Positions 44,453 to 53,043 of a DNA stretch of 64,000 bases are shown here, piece by piece (position 1 is the stretch's first letter; each line of letters begins with the position of its first letter). The notes beneath the pieces were generated by a model. It was not told the origin of the DNA. It saw only the letters and a list, made by a program, of their open reading frames with translations, and did no database searches. Made by a program: the position numbers and the translations under genes. Source of the DNA: Echinicola soli (lineage in GTDB: Bacteria > Bacteroidota > Bacteroidia > Cytophagales > Cyclobacteriaceae). The stretch covers positions 3,509,001 to 3,573,000 of the forward strand of contig NZ_CP041253.1 in assembly GCF_006575665.1 (NCBI RefSeq), in the 5' to 3' direction.

Positions 44453-45745
44453 TCAGGTCGGTACAGTCCTGAATGGATATTTGGATGGTCGATTGACTAA
44501 AGTCTTTTTGATTGGAATAGGCCTTTTTATTTTTTTTGGTCTACTTGCTTTTACAGCAGATAATAGGAAAATAATTAGTGGAGCAAAGGTAAACGTACCA
44601 ATAAACCTTCCCGGCACTAATACGATCAGTAGCATGACTAGGAGCGGGTAGAATACCTGCTGGTTTTCCGCATTCATTTTATTATTTCCAATAACGAAGT
44701 AATGAAGGAAGAAGACTAGAAACAGAAGCATTCCGACGAGTCCTGTGCTATAAAATAGCATGTTTATGTCACTGTGGATACTCCTTCCATGTCCAAAGTT
44801 CTTGATCCCGAAGTCAATGGTGTCAAACAGCTGGATTCCAAAAAATAACTCGAGAGGATCCTCACTGTTTTTAAAGTGTTGGTAGAGAAAAATTGTTTCT
44901 AAATACCTAGGTTCAGTTTCTGCATAATTATCCACCTCTGTAATTCGTTCTCTTTCTGCTAATTGTGCGTTTAGTTGCTGCTGGTATAATGGATATGTTA
45001 GGATCATAATAGCTAATAGGGCCACTACCACCATTGCAAGTTTAAAGACTACCTTTCTGTTGAGTATGGCATAGGCAATGATGGCAAATGCTAACATGCC
45101 TACAGAAGTCCTTCTGGTAATCACTACCAAAAATATGATGTTTAGCGTGATGAAAGAAATATCTATGGTACGCAGAAATAGTGAACTACTTTTACTTTCA
45201 AGAACATAATGAATAGAAATAAAAATTATGATTGGCGCAATATACATTCTGGAAGTACCCAAAAAACCGGTTGTAAAACTTCCTCCATACACAGCTTCTC
45301 CAATATGAAGCACATTGGCCATAATGAGGTACAGAGGGATAGCAATAAGCATAAATCTGTTATACGGCTCAAACTCCTTTATAAAGTCTCTTTTTGATCC
45401 GAAAAAATTTCCGACCATTACCATGCTCAATGAAATAATGAGGGCAAAGGCAGTTTTGGCTGATAAAATTAAGTTTCCCGGATTGAAGATTAAAAGTGCA
45501 GTAATATATAATGTTATGAGCATAAACACCCAATCTCCCTTTCTAAAAGCTTTGTTGGCTACGATGTATGCTATTACCATGACTAACGGTAGAATGTACC
45601 GGATGGCGGCAAATATCTTTAAATCTTTGTAAAAGCCATCGAACATATCAAATACCAAGTAGAAAACCATCAAGGCATAGATGAAATTCTTCTGGTCAAA
45701 GATGAAATAGCCGATAAGGATGAGGGATAAAAGAATAAGGATCAT
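44453..45745 (-). CDS. O-antigen polymerase/ligase-like membrane protein (Wzy-like)
   Basis: A 430-residue inner-membrane protein with about ten hydrophobic segments and a larger extracytoplasmic loop near residues 250-310 (QQQLNAQLAERERITEVDNYAE...). This is the layout of Wzy polymerases and WaaL-type ligases, whose sequences are poorly conserved. It would join lipid-linked repeat units in the periplasm. Its start overlaps the stop of the GT2 gene by four bases, so the pair is translationally coupled. Confidence 0.75.
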   Translation of the reverse strand: MILILLSLILIGYFIFDQKNFIYALMVFYLVFDMFDGFYKDLKIFAAIRYILPLVMVIAYIVANKAFRKGDWVFMLITLYITALLIFNPGNLILSAKTAFALIISLSMVMVGNFFGSKRDFIKEFEPYNRFMLIAIPLYLIMANVLHIGEAVYGGSFTTGFLGTSRMYIAPIIIFISIHYVLESKSSSLFLRTIDISFITLNIIFLVVITRRTSVGMLAFAIIAYAILNRKVVFKLAMVVVALLAIMILTYPLYQQQLNAQLAERERITEVDNYAETEPRYLETIFLYQHFKNSEDPLELFFGIQLFDTIDFGIKNFGHGRSIHSDINMLFYSTGLVGMLLFLVFFLHYFVIGNNKMNAENQQVFYPLLVMLLIVLVPGRFIGTFTFAPLIIFLLSAVKASRPKKIKRPIPIKKTLVNRPSKYPFRTVPT

Positions 45746-46662
45746 GATGCTGACTTGTTTGACTGGGCGACTGCTTGTTTATAGCCTAAAATCAATTTCT
45801 TTATGAAATTGGGTGTTCTGTTCAGGAGGTAAAGTTTTTTCCATGAATGTTCAACTTCTGGATAATCATTGATATACCTAAAGTCTTTTTCTATTTTCCT
45901 GCTTTCTGATAAATGACCTCCCCAAGCATACCGTTTGCCTTTCAGAATGGCTTTCATGGCTATATACTTGTTTGCATCATTATTGTTTTTTTGATAAAGA
46001 TCCTGCCAAGCTTCCTTACAATTGTCTTTTTTATTGCTTCTGTGTACAATAGACTGGTCCTGTTTAATGTAGATGGTAAGCGCATCTGGGTGGAAGGCTA
46101 CAGGGTATTGAAGGGCGATTTTTGCCCATGTGTACACGTCTTCTCCTGATATCATCCCGACTGGAAATCCCCCAACTTTATCAAAGACATCTTTCCGTAC
46201 AATTGTTGCACTGGTCCAAGCGATGACATATTTGAGAGATGTTTTGAAATAATTCTCTATAATGCCTCTTTTGATATCATGGTTCATATCATAGGATTTT
46301 CCTCTATAAATAGTCGAGTGGGCGCAATTATACATTCCAGCTTCAGGAAACTCTTTTATGAGTTGGGCCATTACTTTAAGATAATTTGGCTTCCATAAGT
46401 CATCGGCATCCATAAAGGCGATATATGCATTGGTGGATTTATCGATTCCGTAATTTCTGGCATCAGAAACGCCGCCATTTTTTTTGTGAAATAGCTTGAT
46501 CCTTTCGTCTTTAATTTCCTCTACTTTTTCGACACTATTGTCGGTAGAACCATCGTTTACAATTACTATTTCAAAATCCGTATAGGTCTGTCCCTGGACA
46601 GAGGCTAAGGTTTGGATGATGTTTTCTGCTTTGTTATATAAAGGAATGACTACACTGAACAT
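45742..46662 (-). CDS. Glycosyltransferase family 2
   Basis: A 306-residue GT-A glycosyltransferase with the family opening FSVVIPLYNKAENIIQTLASV, VNDGSTDNS, NGGVSDARNYGI and the metal-binding AFMDADDLWKP. It is cytoplasmic or membrane-peripheral and would add a sugar to the EPS lipid intermediate. It follows the Wzc-like gene after about 200 bases that contain a hairpin and is coupled to the Wzy-like gene. Confidence 0.94.
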   Translation of the reverse strand: MFSVVIPLYNKAENIIQTLASVQGQTYTDFEIVIVNDGSTDNSVEKVEEIKDERIKLFHKKNGGVSDARNYGIDKSTNAYIAFMDADDLWKPNYLKVMAQLIKEFPEAGMYNCAHSTIYRGKSYDMNHDIKRGIIENYFKTSLKYVIAWTSATIVRKDVFDKVGGFPVGMISGEDVYTWAKIALQYPVAFHPDALTIYIKQDQSIVHRSNKKDNCKEAWQDLYQKNNNDANKYIAMKAILKGKRYAWGGHLSESRKIEKDFRYINDYPEVEHSWKKLYLLNRTPNFIKKLILGYKQAVAQSNKSAS

Positions 46663-46784
46663 GGATAAGTTCGAATTAGAATGAAGGATATAAAGTTCTT
46701 ATTGAAGGTCTTCCCTAGATAGAGCTTCGCCCCGTCAGTCCCATCTCGTAGAACCTAGTAGGGATGTTTGGTTTGATTTTTTTT

Positions 46785-46814
46785 AAGGAGCTGCATTCAG
46801 AAGTGCAGCTCCTT
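46785..46814. other. Stem-loop between the Wzc-like and GT2 genes
   Basis: AAGGAGCTGCA and TGCAGCTCCTT form an 11-bp perfect stem with an eight-base loop. On the minus strand it is followed by a run of A rather than T, so it is not a classical intrinsic terminator. It may be an mRNA processing or stability element separating the export genes from the glycosyltransferases. Confidence 0.5.
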
Positions 46815-46864
46815 GGTATTTAATTTGAAAAAGGACGAACACCATTGGGGGGGTAGGACTGCGG

Positions 46865-49282
46865 TTATACTGCAGCTCTCCCACTTCCTCCTTTGAGTAT
46901 TTTATTGATCATACTGGACTTATTCTTGTCATCAGAATAATATCCATAGCCATACCCACCGTAGTTAAGTTCTCTAGACGGTACATCATTGAACACCGTG
47001 TATATATTTCTAAAACCTTTCTTATCCTTTAGGCTATTAATGTCTTCTATAAAACCGTAATTGCTATAGTTATGTCTGATTACACATAATGTGACATTGA
47101 CCAATTTTAATACCGCCAGTGTCTCGCTGGTGAGCCCTATTGGAGGAGTGTCGAAAATAATCACATCATATTTTTCTTTCAGTTCGCTGATCATGGCCTC
47201 AAACTGGCTTCCAATGAGCAGTTCGGCAGGATTGGGAGGTGTAGGTCCTGCTACCATCAAGTCTAAATTTGGGTAAGGGGATTTTTGTATGACAGCATTT
47301 ACGTCATGTACCTGCTTACTGAGGTAGGTAGAAAGTCCCACGGAATTACTTACGTTAAAGTCATTGTAAAGCTTTGGTTTGTGCATGTCACAGCCTACAA
47401 GTATGGTTTTCTTTTCAGCAATGGAATATGCAGAAGCCAAGTTTATAGACGTGAAACTTTTTCCTTCCCCAGCGATGGATGACGTGATCGCAATGGTGAT
47501 CTTTTCATCCTTCGGAACGATAAATGTCAGGTTGGTTCGTAACGACCTGAACGCCTCGGCAATGGAAGACTTATTCTTGTTAAGTACTACTAAGTTGTTT
47601 TTATTCCTGTTATGGCCAACAGAGGTTAAAACCGGATTGTTGAGTTTTGCTTCCAGTTCTTTTCTGTCTTTTACATTTACATTGGTGAAAATAAATATAC
47701 TGATGATTAACACAGGAAGAATAAAACCCAAGGCAATTCCTATGATATAATTAGTTAGCGGTTTAAGTGGAAGAGGTATATATGAAGGCTTGGCACTTTC
47801 CATGATTTTGTCAGGAGCCGTGGTAGAAACCATTGATATGGCCGCTTCAGCCCTTCTTTGCATCAGAAAGGTATAGATATTTTCATTTAGTGTAAATGAC
47901 CGCTGAATTCTCAAGAGGTCTTGCTCTGTAGATGGAAGCTTTTTAAACTCACCTTCCAGTTTGTAAAGCCTGTTTTGTAAACTAGATACCAGTCTATCGG
48001 AATTGCTGATCGTGTTTTTTAACACTTCATTGATAGACTTATTGAGGTCTTCTATCTTTTTGCTGACTTCCCTTACATTTGGAGAAGAGGCCGTTTGGGT
48101 GGCCAAGTACTGAGAGCGTTCTGACTGAAGAAGGATGAGATCTTGAATTAATTTGTTCAATATCGGGTCTTCTATTCCTATACCAGACGGGAGGATAATA
48201 TCACTGTAGTCCTCTTTCGAGAGGTAGCTCTGTAGATTTTTATAATATTCGTTTTTGAAATTTTCCTGATTCAATTCAGATTCGAGTTCTGTGATCTTTT
48301 GGAATATGGAGCTTCCTTCTGTGCCGATATTATAGGTTTTGTTTTGACTTCTGAAAGACTGGAGCCGGTTCTCTATGGTCGATAAAGTGTCCGATACGCC
48401 ATTGATTTGGTTATCGATAAAGTCCACCGTCTTCCTTGCTTGATGGTTTTTCTCCTCTAGCGAATTGTCCAGAAAAGTCTCCAACAGCTTGTTTACATAG
48501 TCGCTGCCTTTTTCTGGTACCGTAGTGATCAGGGATATGTTAAGGATGGAACTCATGGCATCCATAGGTGCGATGGTGAGGTTTTCCCCTGTATATTGCG
48601 CTAGTAAGCTTTTTCTGTTTCTAAGCGTTACTTTGATTGATCCCGGGGTGTTAGTTTCTATTGGGATTACTTTGATTCTGGCATGTGCCGTTTCTATCCA
48701 CCTATTGAAGGGAAATGCCTTAGGTGTTGTATTAATTTCGATTGGAGTTAATTTCCCATCACTTGGAGTTTCTAAGATATATTCAGGACTGATATAACTA
48801 AGCACAAAATTTTCGGAGTTTTTCCACTCGATTTTGAACTTGTTTTCAGTCAACTGAGGGTGGTTCCAGTCCACCTCTACTTTAACTGGAGCGGATTGAT
48901 AGATTTCTTGATCCTTGAAAGTCTCCTCTTCGAAGTATTCTACATCGAAATCCATCATGTTGAGAACTTCATTGGCCAAGTTATAGGACTTTAGTTGGTG
49001 TCCGTCATTGGCCATTTTGTTTATCAAGGAGTTGCTGTATTCCTGAGGTAGGTTGGTCAGATTGAGTATATTGCCTCTTTGTGCATCTTCCTCAATCAGC
49101 AATTTTCCACTAACCTTATATTCTGAAGGCTGGGTTTGATTATAGAAATAGGCTGCTGTGCCAAATAAAACCATCGATAAAACGATGATAGGCCAGAATC
49201 TCAAGTACTTTGAGAACAGTCCCTTGAAGTCAAAAGTATCATTACTTCCCTCAGTATAGTATTCGAAATCGTTGTTGCTCAT
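46865..49282 (-). CDS. Wzc-like polysaccharide co-polymerase and tyrosine autokinase
   Basis: An 805-residue inner-membrane protein. A Wzz chain-length domain with a first membrane helix (about 30-48) leads into a large periplasmic coiled-coil region (about 260-480). A second helix (about 510-530) leads into a cytoplasmic BY-kinase: Walker A SSIAGEGKSFTSINLA, Walker A' LVGCDMHKPK and Walker B DVIIFDTPPIGL. The C terminus has a tyrosine cluster (GGYGYGYYSDD) for autophosphorylation. It controls EPS chain length and export with the Wza-like lipoprotein encoded 12 bases upstream. Confidence 0.95.
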   Translation of the reverse strand: MSNNDFEYYTEGSNDTFDFKGLFSKYLRFWPIIVLSMVLFGTAAYFYNQTQPSEYKVSGKLLIEEDAQRGNILNLTNLPQEYSNSLINKMANDGHQLKSYNLANEVLNMMDFDVEYFEEETFKDQEIYQSAPVKVEVDWNHPQLTENKFKIEWKNSENFVLSYISPEYILETPSDGKLTPIEINTTPKAFPFNRWIETAHARIKVIPIETNTPGSIKVTLRNRKSLLAQYTGENLTIAPMDAMSSILNISLITTVPEKGSDYVNKLLETFLDNSLEEKNHQARKTVDFIDNQINGVSDTLSTIENRLQSFRSQNKTYNIGTEGSSIFQKITELESELNQENFKNEYYKNLQSYLSKEDYSDIILPSGIGIEDPILNKLIQDLILLQSERSQYLATQTASSPNVREVSKKIEDLNKSINEVLKNTISNSDRLVSSLQNRLYKLEGEFKKLPSTEQDLLRIQRSFTLNENIYTFLMQRRAEAAISMVSTTAPDKIMESAKPSYIPLPLKPLTNYIIGIALGFILPVLIISIFIFTNVNVKDRKELEAKLNNPVLTSVGHNRNKNNLVVLNKNKSSIAEAFRSLRTNLTFIVPKDEKITIAITSSIAGEGKSFTSINLASAYSIAEKKTILVGCDMHKPKLYNDFNVSNSVGLSTYLSKQVHDVNAVIQKSPYPNLDLMVAGPTPPNPAELLIGSQFEAMISELKEKYDVIIFDTPPIGLTSETLAVLKLVNVTLCVIRHNYSNYGFIEDINSLKDKKGFRNIYTVFNDVPSRELNYGGYGYGYYSDDKNKSSMINKILKGGSGRAAV

Positions 49283-49294
49283 GGTGATAATAAT

Positions 49295-50119
49295 TTAGTT
49301 GTTATTGGAGGCATTATATATCAACACGCCAAGAGTAAGGGTGGTGACTAGTAACTGGAAGGTTTGGACGAATGTAGCCCCGGTTCCAAGCTCCCTGACT
49401 TTCATTGGCTCTGCGTATATGAGGTCATTTGGGTGTAAAAAATATAAATCAGACTCCATGATCCGTTCATCCAAGAGGTTGATTTTGTATACCTTGGATC
49501 CTTCGGGATACTGTCTTATAAGCGTGACTTTATGTCTGTTTGCTACTGTAGTCATTTCTCCGGCATTTGCAATGGCCTCGAATATGGTTACTCTGTTTTG
49601 CAGAATGGTGTACTTGCCAGGATTATTAAATTCCCCCAAAGCGCTGTATCGCATGCCGCCTAACCGAACCCTAACGAAGTAATCGGCTTCTGAATTGACA
49701 TACTTTTTTACTTCGTTTTCCACTAATGTTTTTGCTTGTTCTGCTGATAGCCCTACCACTTTTAGTTTACCGATGACAGGTAATTCGATGAAGCCATTGT
49801 CATCGATGGTGTAACCAGTCATAAAGTAGACATCTCCACCGTTTGCGACTCCTCCTCGCATGGCATTGTTATTGGAAGCGGCGTCGTTATCATTAAACAG
49901 CAAATTCAGCTCTGGACTCGTCGTTCTGACATTCACGTCCAGCACGTCGTTTAATTGCAGTTTATAGTCCGCATATTTGTGGACTTTTAAGTCACCTCCA
50001 GTGGCGACAAGCTGATCTGAATTCTGCTCCTGCATATAAATTAGTTTCTTATTGGATATACAACTAAAGGATAGCAGGGTGATCAAGCAGAAAATCGTAA
50101 AATTTCTTATTTGTTTCAT
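49295..50119 (-). CDS. Wza-like polysaccharide export lipoprotein
   Basis: A 274-residue outer-membrane lipoprotein with the lipobox LSFSC (Cys about 20). It has the Poly_export domain (YKLQLNDVLDVNVRTTSPE), then an SLBB domain (VRLGGMRYSALGEFNNPGKY) and a C-terminal hydrophobic helix (about 250-270) as in Bacteroidota Wza relatives. It forms the outer-membrane channel for EPS. It is the first gene of the minus-strand EPS operon, and the long AT-rich stretch ahead of it should contain the operon promoter. Confidence 0.94.
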   Translation of the reverse strand: MKQIRNFTIFCLITLLSFSCISNKKLIYMQEQNSDQLVATGGDLKVHKYADYKLQLNDVLDVNVRTTSPELNLLFNDNDAASNNNAMRGGVANGGDVYFMTGYTIDDNGFIELPVIGKLKVVGLSAEQAKTLVENEVKKYVNSEADYFVRVRLGGMRYSALGEFNNPGKYTILQNRVTIFEAIANAGEMTTVANRHKVTLIRQYPEGSKVYKINLLDERIMESDLYFLHPNDLIYAEPMKVRELGTGATFVQTFQLLVTTLTLGVLIYNASNNN

Positions 50120-50389
50120 TGTATTTAGGTTGGATAGTATCTGTAAAAGTTTTGTCCGTTAACAATGCTTAAAGGTAAAAAAAAAATATTCGATAAAGCA
50201 ATTTTAAATTAAAAAAAATGATGTTTATATACATAAAAAAGTTGAAGGCTGTTTATAAGTGTGCTTTAACGTAGTTTTTTTGCATTTTGTAACTGAGAGA
50301 AAAGTGCCTTTGAAATGTATTTAAAAGCGAATATTTCGTGGCATTTTTTAATTCTTATGTACTTTTGAGGAACGTAAACGGGAAACCTG
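50120..50389. promoter_or_regulatory. AT-rich divergent region, EPS operon promoter side
   Basis: A 270-base gap between the divergent export-lipoprotein and deaminase genes, with long A-tracts near 50180 and 50210 that could bend DNA. The 15-mer AGGCTGTTTATAAGT at 50246-50260 repeats the left end of the inverted-repeat element at 25796. No complete promoter consensus was identified. Confidence 0.45.
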
Positions 50390-50872
50390 ATGAGCAAACC
50401 TGATTTTGATGATATTTTTATGGAATTGGCCGTTAATTTGGCTAAAAGATCACATTGTATTAAGAAACATGTAGGGGCTGTATTGACCAAGGAGACGAGG
50501 ATTATATCAATCGGGTATAATGGACCACCGTCGGGCACGCATAATTGTGACGAGGAATTTCCCGAAAGTGGATGTAGCAGGGATAGTAAGGGGAGCTGTT
50601 CCCTGGCCATTCATGCCGAGCAGAATGCTATTCTCTATGCCGTGAAAAATAATGCTTCCGTAGAAGGATCTACTTTATATGTGACGTTGGCGCCCTGTCT
50701 GGCCTGTGCCAGGATCATATACAGCATGGGAGTGGCCAAAGTAGTCTACATGTATTCCTATGCCGAATATAAGGGCTTGCCTTTTGATGAAGGAGTAGAA
50801 TTCCTGAAGAAATTTGGTGTAGAGGTAGAGCATTACGAAAAGGAGATTATCCACGAAGACCATCTGATCTAG
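50390..50872 (+). CDS. Deoxycytidylate deaminase (ComEB-like)
   Basis: A 160-residue zinc deaminase with the catalytic HAEQNAILYA and zinc-ligand PCLACARII motifs. An insertion between them and upstream cysteines (HNCDEEFPESGCSRD) are typical of dCMP deaminases. It converts dCMP to dUMP for thymidylate synthesis. It is convergent with murB, the two coding regions sharing four bases at their 3' ends. Confidence 0.93.
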   Translation: MSKPDFDDIFMELAVNLAKRSHCIKKHVGAVLTKETRIISIGYNGPPSGTHNCDEEFPESGCSRDSKGSCSLAIHAEQNAILYAVKNNASVEGSTLYVTLAPCLACARIIYSMGVAKVVYMYSYAEYKGLPFDEGVEFLKKFGVEVEHYEKEIIHEDHLI

Positions 50873-51888
50873 ATAAAATTGACCTCTGGATGTAGATCAA
50901 TGTCAAATCGATCCTTGACGTCTCTTTGGATTTTTTCTGCCAGGGCTTTGATTGCTGCTCCATCACCATCACCATAGTTTACCAGTACGAGCGGTTGGTT
51001 TTTATGGACACCTATATTGCCAAAGGTTTTGCCTTTCCATCCTGCTTTTTCCAGCAGCCAAGCGGCAGGAACTTTTACCCCGTTTTCCTGGGGATATGAG
51101 GGCACCAAGGGATAGTGATCTTTCAGCTGCTCAAATTGTGATACGGATAGCACGGGATTTTTGAAGAAGCTGCCGGCGTTGCCCAGTTTTAGAGGATCTG
51201 GAAGCTTTTCCTGTCTGATTTGGATGACGGCATCACTGACATCCTTAAGTGTATAGGCTCCATTTGCCAATCCCTTGGCCTCCAATATAGACTGGATGGC
51301 ACCATAACTTACATTGAACGTTGGTTTTTTGTTGAGCTTATAGACTACATGGGTGATAATGTATTGGTCACGGGCTAGATTCTTAAAAATGCTTTCCCGG
51401 TACCCAAACTTACATGCTTCCTTTTCGATAGTAACGGTATCTAGGCTGGACCTGTGGACTGCTTTCAAGTAGTCAAAGACTTCTTTGATTTCTACACCGT
51501 AAGCACCGATGTTTTGCATAGGTGAAGCACCCACTGTGCCAGGGATAAGGGAAAGGTTCTCGATACCAGCCCATTGCTTATTGATGGCATGGATTACAAA
51601 ATCATGCCAAACCTCACCGGCTCCGACCTTCACCCAGATTTGTGCATCATTTTCCTTGATGACTTCGATACCTTTGATATTGATTTTTATAACAAGCGCG
51701 AAGATGTCTTTTGTCAATAGAACATTACTTCCACCTCCAAGGATAAAGACGGGAATGTTTTGGTCATGGGCGGCTCGAAGCGCTTCTTTTATTTCTTCTA
51801 TTGAATTTACTTCTACAAAAAACCTGGCCTTTTTATCAATTTGAAAAGTGTTGTATGGCTTTAAAGAAATGTTTTCTTGTATATTCAT
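50869..51888 (-). CDS. murB: UDP-N-acetylenolpyruvoylglucosamine reductase
   Basis: A 339-residue MurB of the E. coli (type I) kind. It begins NISLKPYNTFQIDKKARFF and has the FAD-binding GGGSNVLL and SLIPGTVGASPMQNIGAYG, the catalytic Ser in NAGSFFKNPV, and the C-terminal Glu in LHPEVNFI. It reduces the enolpyruvyl group to lactyl using NADPH in peptidoglycan precursor synthesis. Cytoplasmic. It ends against the deaminase gene and is divergent from the aspartoacylase-like gene. Confidence 0.97.
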   Translation of the reverse strand: MNIQENISLKPYNTFQIDKKARFFVEVNSIEEIKEALRAAHDQNIPVFILGGGSNVLLTKDIFALVIKINIKGIEVIKENDAQIWVKVGAGEVWHDFVIHAINKQWAGIENLSLIPGTVGASPMQNIGAYGVEIKEVFDYLKAVHRSSLDTVTIEKEACKFGYRESIFKNLARDQYIITHVVYKLNKKPTFNVSYGAIQSILEAKGLANGAYTLKDVSDAVIQIRQEKLPDPLKLGNAGSFFKNPVLSVSQFEQLKDHYPLVPSYPQENGVKVPAAWLLEKAGWKGKTFGNIGVHKNQPLVLVNYGDGDGAAIKALAEKIQRDVKDRFDIDLHPEVNFI

Positions 51889-52041
51889 GGATGATAGTTA
51901 CTTGTTCAATTTGGTAAGATAACACGATTATTGGTGTAACGAACAAAATTGAATATTGATTTGGTATTGCAATTGCTTTTGCGAAATAAATAATATTTTA
52001 AAAATAAAGAAACGAGATTCCAAACAAAGATTACAGTTAGT

Positions 52042-52980
52042 ATGAAAGAAATGATTATAAATGGCATTCGAATCAGACCTGGACAATCCATCAACATCGA
52101 AATTGCCATTGCTAGATTGCCTACCCATACCTTGATTGATTTGCCGGTGTTTATCCGCAGGGCAAAGGAGGATGGACCAGTAGTATTGATAAGTGGAGGG
52201 GTCCATGGGGATGAAATCAACGGAATCGTAGCAGTAAAGCGGATGCTAGAAGAGGAACTTTTGCAGCCAGTGAGGGGCACGATCATTTATATACCGCTAG
52301 TCAACGTGTATGGTTTCCTGAGCAATAGCAGGACGTTTCCCGACGGAAGAGACCTGAACAGGAGCTTTCCGGGCAATAACAAAGGATCCCTTGCTTCGCA
52401 GATCGCTTATATTCTTACCAATGAGATTATCCCGGTCATAGATTATGGAATTGATATCCATACTGGTGGACGTATGCTGGGAAATCACCCTCAGGTAAGA
52501 GTGGATTTTAAGGATAAGGTAGGGATGGAAATGGCCAAGGCTTTTGGTGCCAGGTTTGTGTTAAATTCTTCCCATATCGATAAATCGTTCCGGAAGGAGG
52601 CCTTTAAGCGAAAGAAGCATATATTGGTATATGAAGGAGGGGAGTCGATGCGATTGGATGAATTTTCAATTGAAGAAGCCATTAAGGGAACTAAAAGAAT
52701 GCTTAATTACCTAAGAGTGATCGATGAGGATATTCCCATGGACGAGCCGGTTATCATTAAGGAGAGCTCCTGGACCAGGGCCAAGATCTCTGGTATTTTT
52801 ACGCCTGTTGTTCAGATTGGAGATGAAGTGAAGAAGCGTCAGGTTTTGGCACGTATTTCGGACCCTTATGGTCAGGTGAAGGTTCCCGTAAAGAGTAGTT
52901 CCAATGGTTATATAGTAGGCTTGAATAATTCACCGGTAGTAAATGCCGGGGATGCATTGTTTCACATAGGAAAAGATTAA
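52042..52980 (+). CDS. Succinylglutamate desuccinylase/aspartoacylase family protein
   Basis: A 312-residue zinc carboxypeptidase-like hydrolase. It has the metal-binding SGGVHGDEINGIVAVKR (His and Glu), DLNRSFPG and DIHTGG (second metal His). The C-terminal 80 residues form a biotinyl-lipoyl-like beta domain (GIFTPVVQIGDEVKKRQVLARI). Family members remove acyl groups from N-acylated amino acids or other small molecules. In Bacteroidota this type is often found near RimK or glutathione-like genes, but here it precedes egtB by 63 bases, which may be coincidence. Confidence 0.88.
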   Translation: MKEMIINGIRIRPGQSINIEIAIARLPTHTLIDLPVFIRRAKEDGPVVLISGGVHGDEINGIVAVKRMLEEELLQPVRGTIIYIPLVNVYGFLSNSRTFPDGRDLNRSFPGNNKGSLASQIAYILTNEIIPVIDYGIDIHTGGRMLGNHPQVRVDFKDKVGMEMAKAFGARFVLNSSHIDKSFRKEAFKRKKHILVYEGGESMRLDEFSIEEAIKGTKRMLNYLRVIDEDIPMDEPVIIKESSWTRAKISGIFTPVVQIGDEVKKRQVLARISDPYGQVKVPVKSSSNGYIVGLNNSPVVNAGDALFHIGKD

Positions 52981-53043
52981 TTTGGGGATCATTGCATAAA
53001 TACATTTAAACGCAATAGGCACCATTTTTGTAAACATAAGAAG

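Noticed and set aside
46785..46814. Hairpin as intrinsic terminator of the Wzc-like gene
   Set aside because: On the relevant strand it is followed by A residues, not T, so classical termination is unlikely; kept only as a stem-loop.
31585..50119. Exosortase/PEP-CTERM type EPS system
   Set aside because: The deacetylase plus FemAB-like set resembles those loci, but no exosortase, PEP-CTERM protein or PrsK/PrsR-type regulator was seen.
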